From NCBI GenBank assembly GCA_965651535.1, contig CBFGSX010000045.1, forward strand, positions 1-11,739: DNA of 11,739 nucleotides, written 5' to 3'. Position 1 is the first letter of the stretch; every line of letters starts with the position of its first letter. This document shows, piece by piece, positions 1 to 5,699 of the stretch. This DNA is from JAQGJA01 sp965651535. Its GTDB lineage: Bacteria; Pseudomonadota; Alphaproteobacteria; Micavibrionales; SZUA-601. Both the position numbers and the translations under genes were made by a program. Below the pieces are notes generated by a model. The model saw only the letters and a list, made by a program, of their open reading frames with translations. It searched no databases and was not told where the DNA came from.

Positions 1-228
1 AATACCAAGCTCTTCTTTAGCTTCTCTTTTTACACCTTGTCGGGTTGTCTCATTCCCATCTAAGTGACCTGCTGGGATGCCCCATAAACCGTCTGCATAA
101 CCTGTATTTTGACGCAAACCGAGTAAGTAGCCACCCTCAGGGTTCTTCAGTAATAAATATACAGCTGGGATAATCTTGAAACGTTCTTTTTTCTTAGCTT
201 CTTGGGTTTCAATAGGAGCAACGGTCAT
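1..228 (-). CDS. Nudix hydrolase, N-terminal part (runs off the window)
   Basis: The complement of 226-228 is an ATG preceded by a purine-rich GAGAGAGAG stretch, and 76 codons stay open to the window edge. The translation contains a complete Nudix box: G54, E60, R68-E69, E72-E73 and G75-I76 fit the Gx5Ex7REUxEExGU pattern exactly. Nudix enzymes hydrolyse nucleoside diphosphates linked to another moiety, and the box glutamates bind the metal ion. The first ~16 residues are lysine- and glutamate-rich, followed by a typical first beta strand (around IIPAVYLLL, residues 19-27) and the segment GLWGIPAGH before the box, which resembles MutT/ADP-ribose-pyrophosphatase-type members. Substrate cannot be told from this part. 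The gene is AT-rich compared with DNA after ~860 and lies on the element side of a split tRNA gene, so it may be mobile cargo (inference). Confidence 0.85.
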   Translation of the reverse strand, partial: MTVAPIETQEAKKKERFKIIPAVYLLLKNPEGGYLLGLRQNTGYADGLWGIPAGHLDGNETTRQGVKREAKEELGI

Positions 229-443
229 TATTTCTCTCTCTCGTACTAGGATAGCGATTTTTACCATGATTGAGTATTAAATAAAATAGTTTCTGTAACT
301 AATTTCTGTCACACTCCCGTCACAATTGTCACAAAAAAGTGCTTGAACTTCTCTATCTTGTTCTCTAAGCTGCTTCTTGTAACGGTTTGAAGTTACAGTG
401 TTTTTAACCTTGGTGATATCAGGGTGGATTTTATCAGTCCGCC
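1..443. mobile_element. Putative distal end of an integrated element (island or prophage)
   Basis: This AT-rich stretch abuts a tRNA-Ala 3' half at 444. For a tRNA gene on the plus strand, a 3' half joined to foreign sequence on its 5' side marks the far end of an element lying to the left; the reconstituted tRNA would be at the element's other end, outside the window. The 229-443 part has no credible gene. It holds an inverted repeat TGTAAC/GTTACA (378-383 and 392-397) and three GTCAC words at 308-312, 319-323 and 328-332, which could be integrase or excisionase arm sites (speculative). No integrase is visible here, so the call rests on the split tRNA and base composition. Confidence 0.4.
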
Positions 444-488
444 ATGGCATGCAAGAGGTCGTCGGTTCGATCCCGATTAGCTCCACCA
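444..488 (+). other. 3' half of tRNA-Ala(GGC), probable attachment-site remnant
   Basis: The sequence reads as a tRNA from the anticodon loop onwards: loop ATGGCAT (444-450, anticodon GGC), 3' anticodon strand GCAAG, variable AGGTC, T arm GTCGG/CCGAT around loop TTCGATC (466-472), acceptor strand TAGCTCC, discriminator A485 and encoded CCA (486-488). It closely matches bacterial tRNA-Ala(GGC). The 5' half is missing: the bases before 444 do not pair with GCAAG beyond one C, and no D arm or GGGGCTA acceptor strand lies upstream. The break at the anticodon loop is a known crossover position for tyrosine integrases that target tRNA genes, so this is best read as an att scar rather than a functional tRNA. 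Confidence 0.8.
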
Positions 489-506
489 ATTTAAACAGGT
501 TTTTCA

Positions 507-851
507 ATGCTGCATGAGATGAAATTAACAGAAGGCCCTTTTGGAAGAATGGAAAAGGGTCTGAAGCTTTTGGAATTAAGATTATATGATGACAAGAGAA
601 AATCTATAAGATTAGGCGATGAAATAGTTTTTAAATTGTTGCCTGATTTAGAGAAACAAATTTTGACGAAGGTAACAGGCCTTCTAATATACCCTAAGTT
701 TGAATCTATGATAGATGACCTTCCTGCGTGTCTTTTAGGATATAAAGAGGAAGACAAGGATTATTTGCGGACAAGCATGTATGAGATTTATAGCCGTGAT
801 GACGAAGAGAAGTTCGGAGCCTTGGGTATAAGGCTTGAGATTCTTAAATAG
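507..851 (+). CDS. ASCH-domain (PUA-like) protein
   Basis: A 114-residue protein consisting of a single ASCH domain. Family marks visible are the N-terminal MKLTEGPF segment, the GxKxxExR-type motif (G18, K20, E23, R25, followed by LYDDKR), the turn RLGDEIVF at 36-43, and the C-terminal strand FGALGIRLE. ASCH domains are small beta-barrels related to PUA and are proposed to bind RNA or act on modified nucleosides; a few members are cytidine-derivative amidohydrolases (family knowledge). Start 507 has ACAGG seven bases upstream; 519 is an alternative start. Codon use is strongly AT-rich, unlike the genes after 960, and the gene begins 19 bases after the CCA end of the tRNA-Ala fragment. This suggests horizontal acquisition, possibly an older insertion at the same tRNA. 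Exact role unknown. Confidence 0.75.
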   Translation: MLHEMKLTEGPFGRMEKGLKLLELRLYDDKRKSIRLGDEIVFKLLPDLEKQILTKVTGLLIYPKFESMIDDLPACLLGYKEEDKDYLRTSMYEIYSRDDEEKFGALGIRLEILK

Positions 852-965
852 GCTTTAAAATTCAGGATGGGGGTTTTTCCTTTCCCCGGAGGGGGGATGT
901 TGCTTTTCCGGGCGTTTACACCCCAGAATGCACCATAAACATCGACCCAAGAGGAGTTGGAAACC

Positions 966-1313
966 ATGAAGAAACTAACCGCATTGGCGCTGGCCGCCGC
1001 GTTTTCCCTGACGAGCGCCGCCGCTCTGGCCGATCATCACGGCGACAAGATGGGCAAAAAGGGCGAGGGCCATCATGGCCAGAAATTCGAGAAGATCGAC
1101 ACGGACGGGGACGGATTCCTGACCCGCGCCGAGATGGAAGCCTATCACAAGCAGAAACTCGACAAGATGTTCGAGAAAGCCGACGCCAACAAGGACGGTA
1201 AGCTGTCCCGCGAGGAGCTGCAAAAAGGCCGCGAGGAGTGGCGCGAGAAAATGCACAAGCACTTTGAAAAAATGAAAGAGCGGCGCAAGTCTGCCGAAGA
1301 CAAGGCAGAATAG
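966..1313 (+). CDS. Secreted EF-hand calcium-binding protein
   Basis: A 115-residue protein with a classic signal peptide: MKK, hydrophobic core, then ALA at 20-22 as a likely cleavage site, giving a periplasmic product. Two 12-residue EF-hand loops are intact: D45-D47-D49-G-F51...E56, and D73-N75-D77-G-K79...E84. Between signal and first loop is a His/Gly/Lys-rich stretch (residues 24-40), which could bind other metals. The C-terminal tail (88-115) is highly charged and probably a long helix. I chose the ATG at 966 over an in-frame TTG at 957 because GAGGAG ends nine bases before 966 and the signal peptide then starts canonically. The gene lies 21 bases before an ECF sigma factor on the same strand, so a sensory or target role in that regulon is plausible but inferred. 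Confidence 0.85.
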   Translation: MKKLTALALAAAFSLTSAAALADHHGDKMGKKGEGHHGQKFEKIDTDGDGFLTRAEMEAYHKQKLDKMFEKADANKDGKLSREELQKGREEWREKMHKHFEKMKERRKSAEDKAE

Positions 1314-1334
1314 TTTTTCAGGACATTCCCCCCT

Positions 1335-1892
1335 ATGTCGAACAAAGAGCAGAATACCGAACTGATGAAACAGGTGGCGGCGGGCGATCAAAAAGCCTTC
1401 CGCCTCCTGGCGAATAATATCGGGCAGAAAATGTTCCGCCTGGCCTGTCGTTTGACCAGCTACAACCAGACGATGGCCGAGGATGCGGCGCAAGAGGCGC
1501 TGCTCAAGCTCTGGCGCACGGCGCCGAACTGGGAGCCGCGCGCCTCGGTCGAGGCCTATGCGTCGCGTCTTGTGTATACGTGCTGCATGGATATGCACCG
1601 CCGCACGAAACGGACGGAGGAAATGCCCGAGGATATCGCCATCGACGACGACGTGCTGGATAATTTGATGAGCCGCGACCAGAGGAAACAATTGATTGCG
1701 GCGATCGACAAATTGCCGACCAACCAGCGTCAGGCCGTGTTGCTGTTCTATATGGATGAGCATAGCCAGCGCAACGTCGCCCACATGATGGGTACGACCG
1801 AAAAAGCTGTCGAGCGTCTGCTGGCGCGGGCGAGAACGAATTTACACGGGCTTCTGCCTGAAACAATGAAGGAGGGAGGGTATTTGTCATGA
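1335..1892 (+). CDS. ECF-type RNA polymerase sigma factor
   Basis: A 185-residue protein with the two conserved sigma-70 regions of the extracytoplasmic-function group. Region 2 spans about residues 20-95, including the AEDAAQEALLKLW core (48-60) and the DNA-facing SRLVYTCCMDMHRRTKR stretch. Region 4 spans about 110-175, with the LPTNQRQAVLLFYMDEHS helix and the recognition helix VAHMMGTTEKAVERLLARAR. Region 3 is absent, as expected. A linker rich in acidic residues (94-108) separates them. The protein would redirect RNA polymerase to a small promoter set under a specific stress. The downstream membrane-protein start overlaps its stop (ATGA, 1889-1892), indicating translational coupling typical of sigma/anti-sigma pairs. 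The Cys83-Cys84 pair in region 2 is notable but of unknown meaning. I see no clear ECF-type autoregulatory promoter upstream. Confidence 0.9.
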   Translation: MSNKEQNTELMKQVAAGDQKAFRLLANNIGQKMFRLACRLTSYNQTMAEDAAQEALLKLWRTAPNWEPRASVEAYASRLVYTCCMDMHRRTKRTEEMPEDIAIDDDVLDNLMSRDQRKQLIAAIDKLPTNQRQAVLLFYMDEHSQRNVAHMMGTTEKAVERLLARARTNLHGLLPETMKEGGYLS

Positions 1893-2167
1893 ACACGATG
1901 AACGACAACAGACCCACGCTGGCTGCTGCGCGCCTCGAGCAGATGATCGAATTCGCCCTGTCGCACGCACAGGAAAAGAAAAAAGCCCTGTGGTCGTGGC
2001 CGCGTTTGACCATCGGCTTCGGCGGGCTGGCAATGGCCGCCAGCGTGGCCGGGGTGCTGTGGCTGTCGCCTGCGACGGTCGCGCCGCCGCCCACGACCTT
2101 TGCCAAGGCGGGTGCTGCTGAAATCTCCGATTACCTCCTGTATGAAATGCTTGAGGATTTGAGCTAA
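1889..2167 (+). CDS. Small single-helix membrane protein, candidate anti-sigma factor
   Basis: A 92-residue protein with a hydrophilic N-terminal part (1-38) holding a predicted amphipathic helix (LAAARLEQMIEFALSHAQEK), one membrane helix at about 41-61, and a short proline-rich then acidic C-terminal part (AEISDYLLYEMLEDLS). Its ATG overlaps the sigma-factor stop by four bases. Position, topology (cytoplasmic N-terminus, one helix, short periplasmic tail) and coupling suggest an anti-sigma or regulator of the sigma factor. No zinc-binding anti-sigma motif (HxxxCxxC) is present, so the assignment is from context only. It could alternatively be an uncharacterised membrane subunit of the same operon. 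Confidence 0.6.
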   Translation: MNTMNDNRPTLAAARLEQMIEFALSHAQEKKKALWSWPRLTIGFGGLAMAASVAGVLWLSPATVAPPPTTFAKAGAAEISDYLLYEMLEDLS

Positions 2168-2185
2168 ACGGTTTAAACAATCGGC

Positions 2186-2527
2186 ATGACCTATGTCGTG
2201 ACCGAAGTCTGCATCAACTGCAAATATACCGACTGCGTCGAGGTGTGCCCTGTGGATTGCTTCTACGAGGGTGAGAATATGCTGGTCATCAATCCGGACG
2301 AGTGCATCGATTGCGGCGTGTGCGAGCCGGAATGCCCGATCGGCGCGATCATCCCCGACCTCGACCCGCAGGCGGAAAAATGGCTGGCGGTCAATCGCGA
2401 CTACAGCAACGGCAAGTGGCCGGTCATCACGCGCAAGAAACCTGCGCCTCCCGATGCGGATAGTTTCCGCGACATCGAGGACAAATTCTCGAAGTTTTTC
2501 TCGCCCAAGGCTGGGAGTGGAGATTAA
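2186..2527 (+). CDS. fdxA: Seven-iron ferredoxin FdxA ([3Fe-4S][4Fe-4S])
   Basis: A 113-residue ferredoxin of the Azotobacter FdI/FdxA family. By comparison with FdI, C9, C17 and C50 would hold the [3Fe-4S] cluster, and C21, C40, C43 and C46 the [4Fe-4S] cluster; C12 and C25 are additional conserved cysteines. The signature stretches CINCKYTDCVEVCPVDC and CIDCGVCEPECP are intact. The C-terminal ~50 residues form the family's usual extension (WPVITRKKPAPPDADSF). It is a small cytoplasmic electron carrier. The start is 18 bases after the membrane-protein stop, so it may be read from the sigma operon, although it is a housekeeping gene elsewhere and could have an unseen promoter inside the upstream genes. 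In many alphaproteobacteria fdxA lies next to carD; here a transporter cassette separates them. Confidence 0.95.
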   Translation: MTYVVTEVCINCKYTDCVEVCPVDCFYEGENMLVINPDECIDCGVCEPECPIGAIIPDLDPQAEKWLAVNRDYSNGKWPVITRKKPAPPDADSFRDIEDKFSKFFSPKAGSGD

Positions 2528-2541
2528 CCGAGTCGTCTGCC

Positions 2542-2567
2542 GCAACCGCTGGAAAACAGGCGGTTTT
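2542..2567 (+). terminator. Probable terminator after fdxA
   Basis: AACCGC (2544-2549) pairs with GCGGTT (2560-2565), with an additional TG/CA pair and one bulged base around a GAAAA loop, followed by a short T run (2564-2567). The hairpin is modest and its T run merges into the -35 element of the next promoter. Confidence 0.45.
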
Positions 2568-2593
2568 GACACCAATCTCCTGTTTCCTATAAT
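2566..2593 (+). promoter_or_regulatory. Consensus sigma-70 promoter for the FN3-symporter cassette
   Basis: TTGACA at 2566-2571 and TATAAT at 2588-2593 both match consensus perfectly, with a 16-bp spacer. Transcription would begin near 2600 and leave a leader of about 50 bases before the ATG at 2653. A perfect match at both hexamers is uncommon in a GC-rich genome. The leader holds GGGAGAAGAG (2621-2630), whose GAAGAG end can pair with CTCTTT just after it, followed by further T residues; this may act as a weak attenuator or mask a ribosome site (inference). Confidence 0.75.
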
Positions 2594-2652
2594 TCCCCTG
2601 TTATCCGTGCAAACGAAGTGGGAGAAGAGCAATCTCTTTTTTACCGGCGTTT

Positions 2653-3102
2653 ATGCAGGCGGGAAAAGCGTTCTGTTTTTTATGTCTGTCCTTTTTGATC
2701 TTATTTTTTGCAGCTCCGGCATATGCTGCCACGCTGCAGTGGACGTCTGAATCAATTTCCAGCGAAACCGGTTATCTGACACTGGAATGGTCATCCGTCC
2801 AGAACGCCCAGTCCTATGAAGTTCAACAATCCCCGACGCCGGATTTCAAATCACAAAAAATCATCTATCGCGGAAAGGATAACGCTGTCTTTCTATCAGG
2901 CTATGCGGATGGAGTAGTATTTCTTCGCCTGCGTGCCGAGATGAGAGATGGCACAAAGACGGCATGGTCTAACGCATTGCGCCTTGAAGTCCGGCATCAT
3001 GCCATGTGGAAAGCGTGGCTGTTGTTCGGAATTGGTTTTATTGCCTTTGTTTTGATTATTCTGGTGATCGTTTGCGGTGACCGGAAAAGGGGGGCGGCAT
3101 GA
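2653..3102 (+). CDS. Membrane-anchored periplasmic FN3-domain protein
   Basis: A 149-residue protein. Residues 1-25 form a signal peptide ending in AYA, with mature start at ATLQW. Residues ~28-115 read as one fibronectin type III domain: the LTLEWSSV strand with the conserved Trp (46), YEVQQSPTPDF at 55-65 and the VFLRLRAEMRDG strand at 89-100, ending TAWSNALRLEV. A membrane helix follows at ~120-141 with a basic tail (DRKRGAA), so the FN3 domain faces the periplasm. The stop overlaps the start of the symporter (ATGA, 3099-3102), implying coupled translation and probably a joint complex. I do not recognise a named family; FN3 domains bind proteins or sugars, and here an accessory or substrate-capture role for the transporter is inferred. 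There is no strong ribosome site close to the ATG, and no alternative in-frame start keeps the signal peptide. Confidence 0.75.
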   Translation: MQAGKAFCFLCLSFLILFFAAPAYAATLQWTSESISSETGYLTLEWSSVQNAQSYEVQQSPTPDFKSQKIIYRGKDNAVFLSGYADGVVFLRLRAEMRDGTKTAWSNALRLEVRHHAMWKAWLLFGIGFIAFVLIILVIVCGDRKRGAA

Positions 3103-4520
3103 CGGATGCAGTTTTCCTGCCTGTCTCGACGGGTTTTACGTTGTTGGCGGTTTTCAGCGTGCTTTGGGTCGGGCTCGGGTTTTACTGGGGAAAGATCAAG
3201 AACAAATCCTTCGACGATCATGTGCTGGCCGGGCGTTCCATCGGGCTGGCCTTGGGCGCGGCCACGGCGGCGGCAACGTGGATCACCTCGAACACGACGA
3301 TGCTCGCGCCGCAATTCGCGTTGCAAATGGGCGTATGGGGTATGCTGGCCTATAGCACGGCATCTTTCGGTCTGTTTCTTTTTGCGCCGCTCGCATCGCG
3401 CATCCGCACTCTGATGCCCAACGGTTATTCATCCGGCGATTTTTTCCGCTTGCGTTACGGGCGTGTGGCTTGGGGAATCTTTATGCTGTTTACACTATTC
3501 TACAGCCTGATCTGGCTGGTCAGCATGGCGATGGCCGGCGGGATTTTGCTGCACAGCCTTTCCGGGATTCCCTATGTCTATGGTATGAGCGCGATTTTGG
3601 CGGTGTGCGTGCTCTATACGCTGATGGGCGGGCTGTATGCCGTGATTGGCACGGATTTTATCCAAAGCCTTATCATTATGGTCGGGATCGTCACGGTCGG
3701 CGTGGCGGTGCTGATGCATGTCGATCTTGAGACGATCCATGAAAATCTGACGCAGGAAAGACCGGCTTTGTTGGATGTTCTTTTTCCGGCAGCGATCATG
3801 GCGTTCTTCAACAATATGTTGTTCGGTCTGGGCGAGGTCTTTCATAACAATGTCTGGTGGAGCCGCGCTTTCGCTTTCCGTGATGGTGTCGGTCGAAAGG
3901 CGTTTATGCTGGCCGGGCTGATCTGGTTTCCCATTCCGATTGCAGCAGGTTTTATCGCCTTGTCGGGCGGCGTGTTCGATCTGGCGGTCGCCAGTCCCGA
4001 CATGATCGGCCCGGTCGTGGCAGCGCATGTGCTGGGCAAGGCGGGGGCGGTGGCGGTGTTTATCGTGATCTTTTGTTCCCTGGCGTCGAGCATCGACAGT
4101 TTGCTGGCGGCCACGGCGGATCTGTTGACCGAGGATGTGTATCGTAAACTTCTTCGACCCAAGACCGATCCCATAAAACTCAAAAAGGCGGCTCAGGTCG
4201 TTACCTTGTGTCTGGGTCTTGTGACATGGCTGATCTGTCTGCCGCGGATCGGAACCTTGGCAACGGTGCTGTTCTTTGCCGGTCCACTGGTGGGCAGCAT
4301 GATCTGGCCGATCGTGACGGGGCTTTACTGGAAACGTGCCACCGCTTTTGGGGCGGTGACGGGTATGCTGGCAGGAACCGCGGCGGGGCTGGCGGCCTAT
4401 GCTATGATCGGCTGGTATGCGGCGGCGCTGGTCGGGACAGTGGTGTCGATGCTGTGCGTGCTGTTGGTGACGTGGTTGCGCCCGGGGCATTTCGACTGGA
4501 GCCGCTTGCAGGAGGGTTAG
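3099..4520 (+). CDS. Sodium:solute symporter (SSF family)
   Basis: A 473-residue integral membrane protein of the SSF family with about a dozen hydrophobic helices. Family hallmarks include GGLYAVIGTDFIQSLI (177-192), the AAATWITSNT segment in the first core helix (57-66), and FCSLASSIDSLLAATADLL (325-343), corresponding to the Na2-site serine-rich helix of SSF proteins (serines 327, 330, 331, 334). Members import sugars, amino acids, organic acids, urea and similar solutes with sodium; the substrate here is not readable, though the NNVWWSRAFAFRD stretch resembles urea- or acetate-type members only loosely. The start overlaps the upstream FN3 gene by four bases and has AAGGGGGG just before it. 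A 39-residue one-helix protein follows directly, and some SSF transporters are known to travel with such small partners. Confidence 0.9.
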   Translation: MTDAVFLPVSTGFTLLAVFSVLWVGLGFYWGKIKNKSFDDHVLAGRSIGLALGAATAAATWITSNTTMLAPQFALQMGVWGMLAYSTASFGLFLFAPLASRIRTLMPNGYSSGDFFRLRYGRVAWGIFMLFTLFYSLIWLVSMAMAGGILLHSLSGIPYVYGMSAILAVCVLYTLMGGLYAVIGTDFIQSLIIMVGIVTVGVAVLMHVDLETIHENLTQERPALLDVLFPAAIMAFFNNMLFGLGEVFHNNVWWSRAFAFRDGVGRKAFMLAGLIWFPIPIAAGFIALSGGVFDLAVASPDMIGPVVAAHVLGKAGAVAVFIVIFCSLASSIDSLLAATADLLTEDVYRKLLRPKTDPIKLKKAAQVVTLCLGLVTWLICLPRIGTLATVLFFAGPLVGSMIWPIVTGLYWKRATAFGAVTGMLAGTAAGLAAYAMIGWYAAALVGTVVSMLCVLLVTWLRPGHFDWSRLQEG

Positions 4521-4521
4521 G

Positions 4522-4641
4522 ATGTTTTCATCGGGATTTTTGTCTTTTCTGGTTTATGGCGGGTTGGTCTGGACGGGGCTGGCGGCTTTCGGCTTGTTGG
4601 TGCTTTTGATTCGTGAATGGAAAAAGGGGCGGGTCTGGTAA
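4522..4641 (+). CDS. 39-residue one-helix protein, candidate small symporter subunit
   Basis: An ATG at 4522, one base after the symporter stop, is preceded by AGGAGGG (4510-4516) at good spacing and opens a 39-codon frame ending in TAA. The product is one hydrophobic helix (about residues 6-30, GFLSFLVYGG...LLVLLI) followed by a basic tail REWKKGRVW, predicting an N-out/C-in inner-membrane microprotein. Small one-helix accessory proteins are known beside several SSF transporters, and the position, strong Shine-Dalgarno and topology fit. Sequence alone cannot show expression. GGGG/CCCC and GGGTC/GACCC pairings spanning 4626-4657 form an imperfect hairpin over the stop codon that could end the operon. 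Confidence 0.65.
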   Translation: MFSSGFLSFLVYGGLVWTGLAAFGLLVLLIREWKKGRVW

Positions 4642-4686
4642 CGCGACCCTGAACCCCGATTTATTAAAACGTCTTCCATTTTTCCC

Positions 4687-4715
4687 TTGATTTTTTCGGA
4701 AAGTTGTGATACACT
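4687..4715 (+). promoter_or_regulatory. Sigma-70 promoter for carD
   Basis: TTGATT (4687-4692) and TACACT (4710-4715) are separated by exactly 17 bp and lie in the AT-rich gap before carD. Transcription from about 4722 would give a leader of roughly 100 bases. Matches are four of six (-35) and four of six (-10). Confidence 0.5.
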
Positions 4716-4823
4716 CCCTCCTGTTTTTCGGATTGAATCAATGACTTATGGTGCGTTTTTCACCTTTTCATAATCTGAAATTGAGTCGGGTAGAACGTTA
4801 ACAAAAACACGGAAAGCTGAACC

Positions 4824-5639
4824 ATGGCCAAAACTGCAACCAAGAAAAAGACCGCCAAGCCTGTCGCCAAGAAAACCAAGGCGGCCCCGAAGAAGCCTGT
4901 CAAAAAGGCCGCAGCCAAGCCTGTAAAGAAGGCAGCAGTAAAAAAAGCGGCAGCCAGCAAGAAGCCTGTTAAAAAGCCCGTGGCCAAGAGCCCGGTGAAA
5001 TCGGCCAAGGAAATCAAGGCCAAAAAACCGGCGAATAACTCGGTGAAACCGACAAAAGTCACCAAGCTCACCAAAAAAGGTCCCGAAGTCAAAGCCACGG
5101 CCAAGGTTGCGGCCGCCGCGCCAAAAAGCGTGGCCAAGAACGACAACGATGTGCCGTCCTTCAAAGCGGGCGACAAAGTTGTCTATCCCGCGCATGGCGT
5201 GGGCCGCGTTGAGGGCATCGAGAAATTGACCGCCGCAGGCATGGAAGTGACGCTTTACACCATTACGTTTGAAAAAGACCGTATGCGCCTGAAATTGCCG
5301 ATGCAAAAAGTGGCGACCTCGGGCCTGCGCCGTCTGGCGACCAAGGAACAACTGGCCGAAGTGTATTCGACCATGAAGGGCCGCGCGCGCATCCGCCGCG
5401 TCATGTGGTCGCGCCGCGCGCAGGAATACGAAGCCAAGATCAACTCCGGCTCGCCGGTGCAAGTGGCTGAGGTTTTGCGCGATCTCAAGCGTAACGTCTC
5501 CAGCAACGAGCATTCCTATTCGGAACGCCAGATCTTCCAACAGGCGCTCGAGCGTCTGGCCTCGGAACTGGCCGCGATCGAAAACTCGACGCAGGACGTC
5601 GCCGCCGAGAAACTCCAGGCGCTGCTGGTCGAAGCCTAA
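4824..5639 (+). CDS. carD: CarD/CdnL transcription regulator with long H1-like N-terminal tail
   Basis: A 271-residue protein in two parts. Residues ~112-271 are a standard alphaproteobacterial CarD: the RNA-polymerase-binding Tudor-like domain begins FKAGDKVVYPAHGVGRV (113-129) and includes LYTITFEKDRMRLKLP, and the helical DNA-binding C-terminal domain covers MKGRARIRRVMWSRRAQEY onward. CarD binds the RNA polymerase beta subunit and stabilises open complexes at many promoters. Residues 1-~108 are a low-complexity lysine/alanine/proline tail with repeated KKPVKKAA-type units, resembling histone H1 C-termini and H1-like bacterial proteins, and likely binds DNA non-specifically. Known CarD/CdnL proteins are usually about 160-180 residues, so this is an added domain. 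ATG 4824 is preceded by GGAAAG; no start nearer the CarD domain is better supported. A strong terminator follows. Confidence 0.9.
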   Translation: MAKTATKKKTAKPVAKKTKAAPKKPVKKAAAKPVKKAAVKKAAASKKPVKKPVAKSPVKSAKEIKAKKPANNSVKPTKVTKLTKKGPEVKATAKVAAAAPKSVAKNDNDVPSFKAGDKVVYPAHGVGRVEGIEKLTAAGMEVTLYTITFEKDRMRLKLPMQKVATSGLRRLATKEQLAEVYSTMKGRARIRRVMWSRRAQEYEAKINSGSPVQVAEVLRDLKRNVSSNEHSYSERQIFQQALERLASELAAIENSTQDVAAEKLQALLVEA

Positions 5640-5666
5640 GAAATACGAGAATACCGCAAAGAAACG

Positions 5667-5692
5667 GCCCCCGGGAAACCGGGGGCTTTTTT
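5667..5692 (+). terminator. Rho-independent terminator of carD
   Basis: A perfect eight-base-pair stem GCCCCCGG/CCGGGGGC closes a GAAA loop (5675-5678) and is followed by six T residues. It lies 28 bases after the carD stop. Confidence 0.92.
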
Positions 5693-5699
5693 GTTGTTG

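Noticed and set aside
277..507. 76-codon minus-strand frame reading through the tRNA-Ala fragment
   Set aside because: Its first residues (LVELIGIEPTTSCMP) are the well-known antisense translation of a tRNA gene, and the rest shows no recognisable domain or ribosome site.
862..950. Terminator or ECF promoter between the ASCH and EF-hand genes
   Set aside because: CCCC/GGGG pairing exists near 877-896 but has no T run, and no -35/-10 pair with acceptable spacing was found; TTTACA and CATAAA are only 13 bases apart.
957..965. TTG start for the EF-hand protein
   Set aside because: The ATG at 966 has better ribosome-site spacing and gives a canonical signal peptide.
1748..2632. 294-codon minus-strand frame opposite the sigma, membrane-protein and fdxA genes
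   Set aside because: It lies antisense to three well-supported genes, shows low-complexity Arg/His-rich translation, and has no domain.
3495..4490. 331-codon minus-strand frame opposite the symporter
   Set aside because: Composition rich in His, Arg and Gln without a fold; shadow of a convincing SSF gene.
4746..5540. 264-codon minus-strand frame opposite carD
   Set aside because: Phe/Leu/Gly/Arg-rich translation arises from the complement of lysine/alanine codons in the H1-like tail.
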